64,000 nt of DNA. It comes from Bifidobacterium asteroides (GTDB lineage Bacteria > Actinomycetota > Actinomycetes > Actinomycetales > Bifidobacteriaceae). The notes under the pieces were generated by a model that made no database searches, had not been told where the DNA came from, and was given only the letters and a program-made list of their open reading frames with translations. Made by a program: the position numbers and the translations under genes. The stretch spans positions 310,001 to 374,000 of the forward strand of contig NZ_QGLL01000001.1 in NCBI RefSeq assembly GCF_003202695.1, given 5' to 3'. Of this stretch, positions 1-7,792 are shown piece after piece (position 1 is the first letter of the stretch; each line of letters begins with the position of its first letter).

Positions 1-1
1 C

Positions 2-2251
2 AAGGTCAGCCCCGAGGATCGCCAGCAGATCCGTGGTATGGCCCTGACCGTTCAGTCCGAGATCACCGATCGCTACACCAACCCGGTCAAGATCGAAGAC
101 ATCCAGACCCTGGTCGAGCATGCCCTGGTCAATGCCCATCTTTACGAGATCGCGCGCTCCTATACCTCCTACCGTCTTGACCGCGACATTCAGCGTGCCA
201 AGGCCACTGATGTCAACGAGGCTGTTCACCGCCTGACCAGCAAGGACGAGACCTTGGTGCGTGAGAACGCCAACAAGGATGCCAACGTCTACGCCACTCA
301 GCGCGACCTGCTGGCCGGAGCGGTCTCCAAGGCCTCGGCCTTCGCCATGCTGCCCAAGGATGTCTCCAACGCCCACATGAAGGGCGATATTCACTTCCAT
401 GATGCGGACTACTCGCCCTTTACGGCCGAGACGAACTGCTCCCTGCCTGACTTCGGCGATATGCTGGCTCATGGCTTCGAGCTGGGCAACGCCATGATGG
501 ACTCGCCCAAGTCCATCGGCACGGCCGCCACACAGATCACCCAGATCATCAAGGACATCGCAGGTTCCCAGTACGGCGGCCAGACCGTCAACCGCTGCGA
601 CGAAATGCTGGACAAGTACGCCCGTCTGGACTACAAGAAGAACTATTCCATGGCTGAGGCCGTTCTGCCGGACGAGGAGCCCATCGACGTGGCCAAGGAT
701 GTCGTCCGCGGCCTCAAGGCTCGGGAGGCTGACTGGCTGCACCTGGACGATCGCGCCCCCATTGGCGAGGATGCCCCCTTCGATCTGGATGCTCCGCAGA
801 TCGTTCGCCTGCGTCAGGTCTATGCCAAGATCCTGACCCGCAAGAACATATACGATGCCATGCAGACCATGGAGTACCAGATCAACTCCAACCGTGTCAG
901 CAACGGGCAGACGCCCTTCGTCACCGTTGGCTTCGGTCTGGGCACCTCCTGGTTCGCCCGGGAGATTCAGCGGGCCATCTTCCTGATTCGCATCCGCGGA
1001 CTGGGCAAGGATCGCCACACCGCCATCTTCCCCAAGCTGGTCTTCACCATCAAGCATGGTCTGAACGCAGACGAGGGCGATCCCAACTACGACATGAAGC
1101 AGCTGGCGCTGGAGTGCTCGACTAAGCGCATGTATCCTGACGTGGTCTTCTACGAGAACCTGGTCAAGATCACCGGCTCCTTCAAGGCCCCCATGGGCTG
1201 CCGATCCTTCCTGCAGGGTTGGACCAACCCCGAGACGGGCGAGGACGAAGAGGACGGCCGCATGAATCTGGGCGTCGTCACAGTCAATATCCCGCGCATT
1301 GCTCTGGAGTCCCGCGGGGACAAGGATCGCTTCTGGAAGATCTTCGACCAGCGTATGGAGGTGGCTCACCATGCTCTGCAGTTCCGCATCATGCGCTGCA
1401 AGCAGGCCACGCCCATCAACGCCCCGACTCTCTATCAGTACGGCGCCTTCGGCAGGCTGAAGCCGACTGACAGCGTGGACACCCTCTTCCGCAACAGCCG
1501 CGCCACTGTTTCGCTGGGATACATCGGCCTTTACGAGGCCACCAGCGTCTTTTACGGCAAGGACTGGATGAAGGACCATAGCTGGGATCCGGATGGCAAG
1601 GAATTCGCGCTGAGCATCGTGCGCAGGATGAACCAGCTCTGCAAGCAGTGGGAGAAGGCCGAGGGATACCACTATTCGGTCTACTCCACGCCGGCCGAGT
1701 CGCTGACTGATCGCTTTGCTCGCATGGACAAGGAGAAGTTCGGCGTAGTCGACGGTGTGACTGACCACGACTTCTATACCAACAGCTTCCATTACCCGGT
1801 CTGGCTGCGGCCTACGCCCATGGAGAAGCTCAGCTACGAGCGGGACTTCCCCTACCTGGCTTCGGGCGGGTTCATCAACTACTGCGAGTTCCCCTCGATG
1901 CAGCAGAACCCCAAGGCCCTGGAGGCGGTCTGGGACTATGCCTACGACATCGGCATCGGCTACCTGGGCACCAACACCCCTATCGATCATTGCTTCGTCT
2001 GCGGCTATGAGGGTGATTTCGAGCCCACTGAGGAGGGCTTCAAGTGCCCCGAGTGCGGCAACGACGACCCCGATAAGTGCAACGTGACTAAGCGCACCTG
2101 CGGTTACCTGGGCAATCCCGTTCAGCGGCCCATGGTCCACGGCAGGCATGAGGAGATCGCCCACCGTGTCAAGCACATGGAGGGCGAGACCGGCCACGTG
2201 GTCCTCAAGGACGGATCCACCAAGGAGTGGTTCGACGATAAGGCCGAGTAG
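2..2251 (+). CDS. nrdD: Anaerobic ribonucleoside-triphosphate reductase (class III), 5' truncated by window edge
   Basis: Glycyl-radical enzyme that reduces ribonucleoside triphosphates to deoxyribonucleotides without oxygen. The reading frame is open to the left edge: codons before the first ATG at 38 read on without a stop, so the true start and probably an ATP-cone domain lie outside the window. The C-terminus has the four-cysteine zinc site (two CxxC pairs, CFVCG and CPECG) followed by the glycyl-radical motif RTCGYLG. A 12-bp perfect stem lies between it and nrdG, whose product activates it. Keeping this enzyme fits an organism that mainly grows without oxygen. The family call is secure; only the N-terminus is unknown. 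Confidence 0.97.
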   Translation, partial: KVSPEDRQQIRGMALTVQSEITDRYTNPVKIEDIQTLVEHALVNAHLYEIARSYTSYRLDRDIQRAKATDVNEAVHRLTSKDETLVRENANKDANVYATQRDLLAGAVSKASAFAMLPKDVSNAHMKGDIHFHDADYSPFTAETNCSLPDFGDMLAHGFELGNAMMDSPKSIGTAATQITQIIKDIAGSQYGGQTVNRCDEMLDKYARLDYKKNYSMAEAVLPDEEPIDVAKDVVRGLKAREADWLHLDDRAPIGEDAPFDLDAPQIVRLRQVYAKILTRKNIYDAMQTMEYQINSNRVSNGQTPFVTVGFGLGTSWFAREIQRAIFLIRIRGLGKDRHTAIFPKLVFTIKHGLNADEGDPNYDMKQLALECSTKRMYPDVVFYENLVKITGSFKAPMGCRSFLQGWTNPETGEDEEDGRMNLGVVTVNIPRIALESRGDKDRFWKIFDQRMEVAHHALQFRIMRCKQATPINAPTLYQYGAFGRLKPTDSVDTLFRNSRATVSLGYIGLYEATSVFYGKDWMKDHSWDPDGKEFALSIVRRMNQLCKQWEKAEGYHYSVYSTPAESLTDRFARMDKEKFGVVDGVTDHDFYTNSFHYPVWLRPTPMEKLSYERDFPYLASGGFINYCEFPSMQQNPKALEAVWDYAYDIGIGYLGTNTPIDHCFVCGYEGDFEPTEEGFKCPECGNDDPDKCNVTKRTCGYLGNPVQRPMVHGRHEEIAHRVKHMEGETGHVVLKDGSTKEWFDDKAE

Positions 2252-2270
2252 GCTCTGAAAAGACGCAACC

Positions 2271-2303
2271 AATGGCGGGCCGGGCAGTTTGCGGCCCGCC
2301 ATT
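2271..2303 (+). other. Intercistronic hairpin between nrdD and nrdG
   Basis: Positions 2271-2282 (AATGGCGGGCCG) are the exact reverse complement of 2292-2303, with a 9-nt loop. No T-run follows, and the nrdG Shine-Dalgarno GAGGA begins only a few bases downstream. It could be a processing or mRNA-stability element, or an attenuating structure that lowers nrdG relative to nrdD. Confidence 0.6.
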
Positions 2304-2320
2304 GTCATGAGGAGGACCGT

Positions 2321-3043
2321 ATGACGGACAAACAGGGGGCCATGAGGAAGACAGGCGGTCACCGTGACTTCGCGGCTGATGAGCAGGGGCGCGGTCCAGG
2401 AGTCCCCTCTGGGCTGACCATCAATCCCAAGGCAGGACAGTGGGACGGACGTCGGCTTAGTCGGGGAATCGTGGCGGACTACAAGCGACTGGTCATGACC
2501 GATGGCGAAGGCATCCGTTGCTCCCTATACGTCAGCGGCTGCCCCTTCCGTTGCCAGGGGTGCTATAACTCATCCATCTGGGATTTCAGTGCCGGACATC
2601 CCTATACCCGGCAGCTTGAGGACCGCATCATCAAGGACCTGTCGCTGTCCTATGTGCAGGGCATCACCTATCTGGGCGGGGAGCCCTTGCTCAACACACC
2701 CATGCTGCTCGGCCTTTCGGAGCGGATCCGACGTGAGTTCGGCCACGAGAAGGATATCTGGTGCTGGACCGGCTACACCTGGGAAGAGCTGAACCGGCCG
2801 GGGGAGACTCCGGACAAAGCCCAGCTGATCTCCTATCTTGACGTGCTGGTGGACGGACGTTACTTGGAGAATCGGAAGAACAGCCTGCTTCAGTTCCGAG
2901 GCTCGGACAACCAGCGGATCATCGACGTGCCACGTTCTTTGGAGCAGGGCCAAGTGGTCATCTGGCCCAAGCTGCACGACCAGACCAGGTTCATTCCGGA
3001 GACCTACAGCAAGGACCGACAGCAGGAGCAGCAGCGAGGCTAA
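2321..3043 (+). CDS. nrdG: Anaerobic ribonucleotide reductase activating protein (radical SAM)
   Basis: Radical-SAM activase that places the glycyl radical on NrdD using S-adenosylmethionine and a [4Fe-4S] cluster. The cluster ligands are visible as CPFRCQGC, Cys74, Cys78 and Cys81 (CX3CX2C), followed by an LGGEPL segment typical of the family. The protein is 240 aa, longer than the roughly 155 aa of the E. coli enzyme, mostly because of about 50 hydrophilic N-terminal residues. An AGGAGGA ribosome site precedes ATG 2321. It lies 69 bp after nrdD on the same strand and is surely co-expressed with it. Confidence 0.95.
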   Translation: MTDKQGAMRKTGGHRDFAADEQGRGPGVPSGLTINPKAGQWDGRRLSRGIVADYKRLVMTDGEGIRCSLYVSGCPFRCQGCYNSSIWDFSAGHPYTRQLEDRIIKDLSLSYVQGITYLGGEPLLNTPMLLGLSERIRREFGHEKDIWCWTGYTWEELNRPGETPDKAQLISYLDVLVDGRYLENRKNSLLQFRGSDNQRIIDVPRSLEQGQVVIWPKLHDQTRFIPETYSKDRQQEQQRG

Positions 3044-3086
3044 TGCCGGCCCCTGCTCTGTCTTGGCCAACGTCGCCTTGCCGGGG

Positions 3087-3092
3087 CACAAT
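3087..3092 (+). promoter_or_regulatory. Candidate -10 box for a leaderless gltX transcript
   Basis: TTGGCC at 3063-3068, an 18-bp spacer, then CACAAT at 3087-3092 places transcription start at about 3099-3100, on the ATG of gltX. No Shine-Dalgarno precedes that ATG, which agrees with leaderless expression. Both hexamers are weak matches, so this is an inference. Confidence 0.35.
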
Positions 3093-3099
3093 GGGTGTC

Positions 3100-4626
3100 A
3101 TGACTGATGAGCATGATCACGACGCTAAACCAGACCTGCCCAAGGACCTGAGGGTCCGCTTCTGCCCTTCGCCGACCGGCACCCCCCATGTGGGCATGGT
3201 CCGCACAGCCCTCTTCAATTGGGCCCAGGCCCGGCACTCGCATGGCACCTTCGTCTTCCGCATCGAGGACACCGATGCACAGCGCGACAGCGAGGAGAGC
3301 TATCAGCAGATTTTGGATGCTCTCAAGTGGCTGGGGCTTGACTGGGACGAGGGGGTCGAAGTGGGCGGTCCGGATGGCCCCTACCGGCAGTCCCAGCGCG
3401 GCGATATCTACCGTGATGTGGCCCGACAGCTGGTGGATGCCGGCTATGCCTATGAGTCTTACTCCACTGCTGAGGAGATCAAGGAGCGCAACCTGGCCGC
3501 CGGTCGTCCGGCCGCTTTCGGCTATGACGGCTATGACCGCGACCTGAGCAAGGAGCAGCGGCAGGCTTTCCGCGAGCAAGGCAGGCGCCCCGCCCTGCGC
3601 ATCCGAATGCCCGACGAGGACATCGCCTTCAGCGATCTGATCCGTGGGCGCATCGAGTTCAAGGCCGGATCCGTACCTGATTACGTGATCGTGCGTCCCA
3701 ACGGCGATCCCCTCTACACCCTGACCAACCCGGTGGACGATGCTCTGATGCGCATCAATGTAGTTCTACGTGGCGAGGATCTGCTCAGCTCCACTCCCCG
3801 GCAGATCGTCCTCTATCGGTACCTGATGAAGCTGGGCATAGCCCGAGCCATGCCCCTGTTCGGGCACCTGCCCTACGTCATGGGCCAGGGTAAGAAGAAG
3901 CTGTCCAAACGCGACCCTGAATCCAACCTCTTCCTACATCGGGAGCATGGCTTCATTCCTGAAGGACTGCTGAACTATCTGGCTCTGCTGGGCTGGTCCA
4001 TCGGCCCGGACCGTGATGTCTTCTCCATGGACGAGATGATCGAGCACTTCGATATTCGCGATGTCAAGGCCAATCCGGCTCACTTCGACCTCGACAAGGC
4101 CGTAGCCATCAACGCCGAACACATCCGCATGCTGGAGCCGCAGGACTTTCTGAACCGATCCCTGCCCTACCTCAAGCGCGACGGGCTGGTGAGCGCTGAA
4201 CGCTGGCAGGACCTGAGCGATCGGGAGCAGCGAATTCTGGCCGCTGCCGCCCCTCTGGTCCAGCCTCGTGTGCGCCTGCTGGGCGAGGTTTCCGGCATGG
4301 TTGGCAGTCTGCTCAGCCAGGAGGAGTATCTGGAACCTGAGTCGGATGCCCGCAAGCAGCTCAAGGACTCCGCCGGACAGGTCCTGGACCTGGCTATTGT
4401 CGCTCTGCAGGGTGTGCCCGACCAGGATTGGAAGACCGACCACCTGCACGATCTGCTCACTCAGGCGCTGGTGGAGGAGGGCGGCTACAAGCCTCGTCTG
4501 GCCTTCGGCCCGGTCAGGGTGGCGGTCTCAGGAAGGCGGGTCTCGCCGCCCCTGTTCGAGTCTCTGGAGATCCTGGGCAAGGATACAACACTCCGAAGGA
4601 TGACCAACTTGCGCCAAAACCTCTGA
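3100..4626 (+). CDS. gltX: Glutamyl-tRNA synthetase
   Basis: Class I aminoacyl-tRNA synthetase that charges tRNA with glutamate. The HIGH-type signature is [10 protein letters not shown] near the N-terminus and the KMSKS-type loop is [10 protein letters not shown]. The length of 508 aa from ATG 3100 is normal. A longer frame from ATG 3043 overlaps the nrdG stop (TAATG), but its extra 19 residues look non-conserved and ATG 3100 begins the expected MTDE...[15 protein letters not shown]-like N-terminus. In many actinobacteria this enzyme is non-discriminating and also charges tRNA-Gln for later amidation by GatCAB. The two tRNA genes directly downstream are Glu and Gln. Confidence 0.95.
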   Translation: MTDEHDHDAKPDLPKDLRVRFCPSPTGTPHVGMVRTALFNWAQARHSHGTFVFRIEDTDAQRDSEESYQQILDALKWLGLDWDEGVEVGGPDGPYRQSQRGDIYRDVARQLVDAGYAYESYSTAEEIKERNLAAGRPAAFGYDGYDRDLSKEQRQAFREQGRRPALRIRMPDEDIAFSDLIRGRIEFKAGSVPDYVIVRPNGDPLYTLTNPVDDALMRINVVLRGEDLLSSTPRQIVLYRYLMKLGIARAMPLFGHLPYVMGQGKKKLSKRDPESNLFLHREHGFIPEGLLNYLALLGWSIGPDRDVFSMDEMIEHFDIRDVKANPAHFDLDKAVAINAEHIRMLEPQDFLNRSLPYLKRDGLVSAERWQDLSDREQRILAAAAPLVQPRVRLLGEVSGMVGSLLSQEEYLEPESDARKQLKDSAGQVLDLAIVALQGVPDQDWKTDHLHDLLTQALVEEGGYKPRLAFGPVRVAVSGRRVSPPLFESLEILGKDTTLRRMTNLRQNL

Positions 4627-4694
4627 TCGGGTATATTTCTTTTTTGTTGTGCTACTGACCTGCTGAACCGGGTTCGTACGCGGCGAAAAGTGAA

Positions 4695-4767
4695 GCCCCC
4701 GTCGTCTAGCGGTCTAGGACTACGCCCTCTCACGGCGCCAACACCGGTCCAAATCCGGTCGGGGGTA
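4695..4767 (+). tRNA. tRNA-Glu (anticodon CTC)
   Basis: The acceptor arm GCCCCCG pairs with CGGGGGT, the T arm is ACCGG/CCGGT with loop TCCAAAT, and the anticodon loop CTCTCAC gives CTC, reading GAG. CCA is not encoded. It lies about 70 bp after gltX. Confidence 0.93.
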
Positions 4768-4808
4768 CGACATGTGGCAATCGTCCAAGCAATTGTCGCA
4801 GAGCCAAT

Positions 4809-4880
4809 TGGGGTATGGTGTAATTGGCAACACAGGTGATTCTGGTTCATCCATTCTTGGTTCGAGTCCAGGTACCCCAG
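4809..4880 (+). tRNA. tRNA-Gln (anticodon CTG)
   Basis: The acceptor arm TGGGGTA pairs with TACCCCA. The anticodon stem GGTGA/TCATC holds the loop TTCTGGT, giving CTG, which reads CAG. The T arm contains GGTTCGAGTCC. CCA is not encoded. It lies 41 bp after tRNA-Glu and is probably co-transcribed with it. Confidence 0.93.
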
Positions 4881-4901
4881 CGATAGAGACATAAAGTTTC
4901 G

Positions 4902-4942
4902 AGGAGCGGAACACCGACACGGTGTTCCGCTCCTTTCCGTTT
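4902..4942 (+). terminator. Rho-independent terminator after the tRNA pair
   Basis: A 15-bp perfect stem (4902-4916 with 4920-4934) has a 3-nt ACA loop and is followed by a T-rich stretch (TTCCGTTT). It ends the gltX/tRNA transcription unit. Confidence 0.88.
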
Positions 4943-5131
4943 ACGGATTATTATAGCTCCTAGGAATGCTTCCGGTTTGCAAAGCGGCGGCTGGATGCGT
5001 CCAATGGAATTGCCCGTGGTGTGAGCAAGCAAACAGAAAGAGGAGGCCCGGCAGACTGCTATGTCAGAGTTTCCGATGATGGAATCTGCTATTTTGAGCA
5101 TAGAAGCTTGAGTGGTGGACCCAATCATCGG

Positions 5132-5159
5132 TTGATCGGGCGACATCACCCGGTATAGG
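5132..5159 (+). promoter_or_regulatory. Candidate promoter of ndh
   Basis: TTGATC at 5132-5137, a 16-bp spacer and TATAGG at 5154-5159, with start near 5166 and ndh ATG at 5197. The rest of the roughly 250-bp gap 4943-5196 shows no coding signal or clear repeat. Confidence 0.45.
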
Positions 5160-5196
5160 AATCATTGTACGATTTTTTCGGTAAAGGTGTGTGATT

Positions 5197-6372
5197 ATGA
5201 CGACAATCATGGTGTTGGGAGCTGGTTATGCGGGTCTTCGCGCGGTCAAGAAGCTGGTTCGCGCAAAGACTGATGCCCGTATAGTCCTGGTCAATCAGAA
5301 TGAATACCACTACGAGTCCACCCAGTTGCATCAGGTGGCGGCGGGGACCAAGGAGCCGGCGGACATAGTCTTCGACTTGCGCAAGGCCCTGCCTGATTCG
5401 GTGGAGCTGATCGTCGACAAGGTGGTTGGCATCGATCAGGACAACCGCCGGGTCAGCCTGGAGCATCATGACCCCCTTTCCTATGATTACTTGATCAATG
5501 CCCTGGGCTTCGAGTCCGAGACCTTCGGCATCAAGGGAGCCGACGAGTACGGGTGGCCCATTATTGATGTGGATACTGCCCTGGCGGCCCGCAAAAAACT
5601 GGAGCAGACGCTGGCCCGCTACCAGACCAGCCATGATCCGCTGGATCTGAGCATTGCGGTCTGCGGCGCAGGCTTCACCAGCATCGAATACCTGGGCGAG
5701 CTGGTCTATCGGCTGCCTCAGCTATCCAAGCGTCTGGGCTTCCCCATGGATCAGGTCAAAGTGGATTGCATAGAGGCCTCGCCCAAGATTCTGCCTATGT
5801 TCAGCAAGGATCTGGTCGACTGGGCTGTGGATTACCTGCGCAAGCGGGGAGTTGCCTTCCACACCTCGACTCCTATTACCGAGGTCAGGGAAGATGCCGT
5901 TGTCTCCAATGATCAGGAGTTTAAGGCCCATACGATCATTTGGACAACGGGTGTGCGCGGCAGCCACGTTATTGCCGACTCCGGGTATAATCAGAAGCGT
6001 AACCGTGTAGTGGTCAGGGATGACTTGTCGGTGGAACAGCATCCAGAGGAGTTTCTGGTGGGTGATGTCAGCGCCGTTCCCGACCCCCAATCGGGTCGGC
6101 TCTACCCCACTACTGCACAGATTTCGATGGCCCAGGCTAATACCGCAGCCGCGAATGTCCTTGCCAGACTGCGGGGGCAGGAGCCCGAGCGGTTCACCTT
6201 CCGAAGCCTGGGGACCGTGTGCTCTCTCGGTCCCCATGACGGGGTTGCCGAAATCGACCGAATGGGTACGCTGAAGCTCAAGGGCAAGGTTGTTTCGGCT
6301 CTGAAGTGGATTGTCAACGAGCGATCGGTTCTGGAATTGGCCGATGTGCGTACCATGTTGGAGAGCAACTGA
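5197..6372 (+). CDS. ndh: Type II NADH dehydrogenase (FAD, non-proton-pumping)
   Basis: Membrane-associated flavoprotein that oxidises NADH and passes electrons to the quinone pool without pumping protons. An N-terminal FAD-binding motif VLGAGYAGL, a second dinucleotide fold CGAGFTSIEYLGEL, and the late YPTTAQISMAQA segment are typical. The product is 391 aa. ATG 5197 is chosen because AAAGG lies at proper spacing; a GTG at 5191 sits too close to it. It stands in front of the cyd genes on the same strand, so Ndh and cytochrome bd probably form a two-enzyme NADH:oxygen chain. Alternative family members are soluble NADH oxidases, but the sequence favours the quinone-linked type. Confidence 0.9.
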   Translation: MTTIMVLGAGYAGLRAVKKLVRAKTDARIVLVNQNEYHYESTQLHQVAAGTKEPADIVFDLRKALPDSVELIVDKVVGIDQDNRRVSLEHHDPLSYDYLINALGFESETFGIKGADEYGWPIIDVDTALAARKKLEQTLARYQTSHDPLDLSIAVCGAGFTSIEYLGELVYRLPQLSKRLGFPMDQVKVDCIEASPKILPMFSKDLVDWAVDYLRKRGVAFHTSTPITEVREDAVVSNDQEFKAHTIIWTTGVRGSHVIADSGYNQKRNRVVVRDDLSVEQHPEEFLVGDVSAVPDPQSGRLYPTTAQISMAQANTAAANVLARLRGQEPERFTFRSLGTVCSLGPHDGVAEIDRMGTLKLKGKVVSALKWIVNERSVLELADVRTMLESN

Positions 6373-6427
6373 ACCGCTGTTGCAAGGGGACGCAATGGGC
6401 AAGGCGATTAGGGGAAGGAGGACGGAC

Positions 6428-6676
6428 ATGGCTCATGTCATGGAGATGTTGCAGCATCGTTCTGTGATGGGAAGCATGTCCGTCCCTCTTTTGCCTCGGA
6501 TCGGCTCATTCTTGTCCACGATGGCTCTTGGCCCAGTGTTCATTAACATTATATTGACTACCTCCTGCTCTTCCTCATCCTGGCGGAAATCGTGGCCGAC
6601 TATGGCCCCCGCCAGGTTTGTGGAGATCCCCGTGCCAGCATGCGGATCGGCAGGAGCGAGAGGAGAGTGGTATTAG
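6428..6676 (+). CDS. Possible small ORF of unknown function between ndh and cydB
   Basis: An 82-aa frame starts at ATG 6428 behind a strong AAGGAGG at 6415-6421 and ends one base before the cydB start. I do not recognise the protein. It is Ser-, Met- and Pro-rich with a short hydrophobic stretch (ALGPVFINIILT) and no cydX-like character. It may be a leader peptide, or simply a chance frame in a 305-bp spacer that also carries a candidate cyd promoter. Codon use is not clearly that of a conserved gene. Confidence 0.25.
   Translation: MAHVMEMLQHRSVMGSMSVPLLPRIGSFLSTMALGPVFINIILTTSCSSSSWRKSWPTMAPARFVEIPVPACGSAGARGEWY
6528..6555 (+). promoter_or_regulatory. Candidate promoter for the cyd genes
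   Basis: TTGGCC at 6528-6533, a 16-bp spacer and TATATT at 6550-6555 give a start near 6562 and a leader of about 115 nt before cydB. The AT-rich patch stands out against its surroundings. Confidence 0.4.
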
Positions 6677-6677
6677 C

Positions 6678-7730
6678 ATGAGTTTCCTACAAGGTTTCTG
6701 GTTCTTCATCATTGGCCTGCTTTTTGCAGGGTTCCTTCTGTTGGAAGGATTCGACTTCGGCGTTGGCATGGCCACCAGATTTGTGGCTCGCGACGGTGAC
6801 GAGCGTGCCACTTTCATGAGGGCCATTGGCCCCCACTGGGACGGCAATGAGGTCTGGTTGGTCACCGCCGGCGGCGGTATGTTCGCAGCTTTCCCGCTTT
6901 GGTATGCTTCTCTCTTCTCGGGGTATTACATTCTGCTCTCGCTGGTGCTGGTCTCTCTGATCCTGCGTGGCATCTCCTTCGAATTCGCCTCCCATGCGCT
7001 GACCAGCCGTGAACGCGGCGTCTGGCAGTGGGCCAACTTCATTGGCTCCCTCTTTGCGCCCTTCTTCCTGGGCATGATGCTGACCAGCCTGATCCAGGGC
7101 ATTCCCATGGACAAGGACGGTAATGCCTGGCCCGGGTTCTTCGACGTCTTCAACTGGCTGTCTGTGGTCGGCGGCATAGCAGTCGTCTTCTTCAGCTTCG
7201 TTCATGGCCTGCACTTCCTGAGCCTGAAGTTTGGGGCTGTGGAATCTCGGCGGATGCTCAACGTCAGTGAGAAGGCCTACTGGATCGCGTATCCTGCCCT
7301 GGTTGTCTTTGTGCTTCTCGCCATCTTCAACACTGATTTCTATAAGGCCCGCCCCCTGTCTACCTGGCTGATCACTGTGATTATCCTGGCATCGGTCATA
7401 GGAGGCCATGTTGCCGACTTCAAGAAGCGCGACGGCTATGCCTTCACTTGCTCAGGCATCACCTTGATGGCTATCATCGCCTTTATTTTCAATGGGCTCT
7501 TCCCGCGCGTGATGATCGCTGACGACCCGGCCCACAGCCTGCTGATCCAGGATGCCTCGGCCTCTCCGTTGACCATGAAGATCATGACTGTAGTGCTCTG
7601 CATCTTCCTGCCCATTATGCTGGCCTACTTCATCTGGAGCTACTTCATCCAGCGCAAGCGGCTGGACACCGATGGCATCCATCTGACCTCACCTGTGGCT
7701 TCTTCGGCCACTGTGGCTGAGACCATCTGA
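6678..7730 (+). CDS. cydB: Cytochrome bd ubiquinol/menaquinol oxidase subunit II
   Basis: Membrane subunit that partners CydA in the high-affinity quinol:oxygen oxidoreductase. The N-terminal LLLEGFDFGVGM and the GPHWDGNEVWLVTAGGG segment are hallmarks of CydB. At 350 aa with about eight or nine hydrophobic segments it is full length. The frame runs upstream, but ATG 6678 has GAGAGGAGAG before it and begins the canonical MSFLQGFWFFIIG. It precedes cydDC and is separated from cydA by two genes, an unusual order. Co-transcription with cydDC is likely because the gap is 62 bp. Confidence 0.95.
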   Translation: MSFLQGFWFFIIGLLFAGFLLLEGFDFGVGMATRFVARDGDERATFMRAIGPHWDGNEVWLVTAGGGMFAAFPLWYASLFSGYYILLSLVLVSLILRGISFEFASHALTSRERGVWQWANFIGSLFAPFFLGMMLTSLIQGIPMDKDGNAWPGFFDVFNWLSVVGGIAVVFFSFVHGLHFLSLKFGAVESRRMLNVSEKAYWIAYPALVVFVLLAIFNTDFYKARPLSTWLITVIILASVIGGHVADFKKRDGYAFTCSGITLMAIIAFIFNGLFPRVMIADDPAHSLLIQDASASPLTMKIMTVVLCIFLPIMLAYFIWSYFIQRKRLDTDGIHLTSPVASSATVAETI

Positions 7731-7792
7731 AAATCTAAAAGGGGGCAAGGGACAGTGCTGGCAGGATCTGAGCGTATCCAGAGGATGATGCA

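Noticed and set aside
3040-3579. Long minus-strand frame opposite gltX (179 aa)
   Set aside because: Shadow of gltX: no ribosome site, no family resemblance, and gltX codon use explains the region.
4847-5149. 100-aa minus-strand frame in the gap before ndh
   Set aside because: It overlaps tRNA-Gln and the terminator, and has no protein resemblance.
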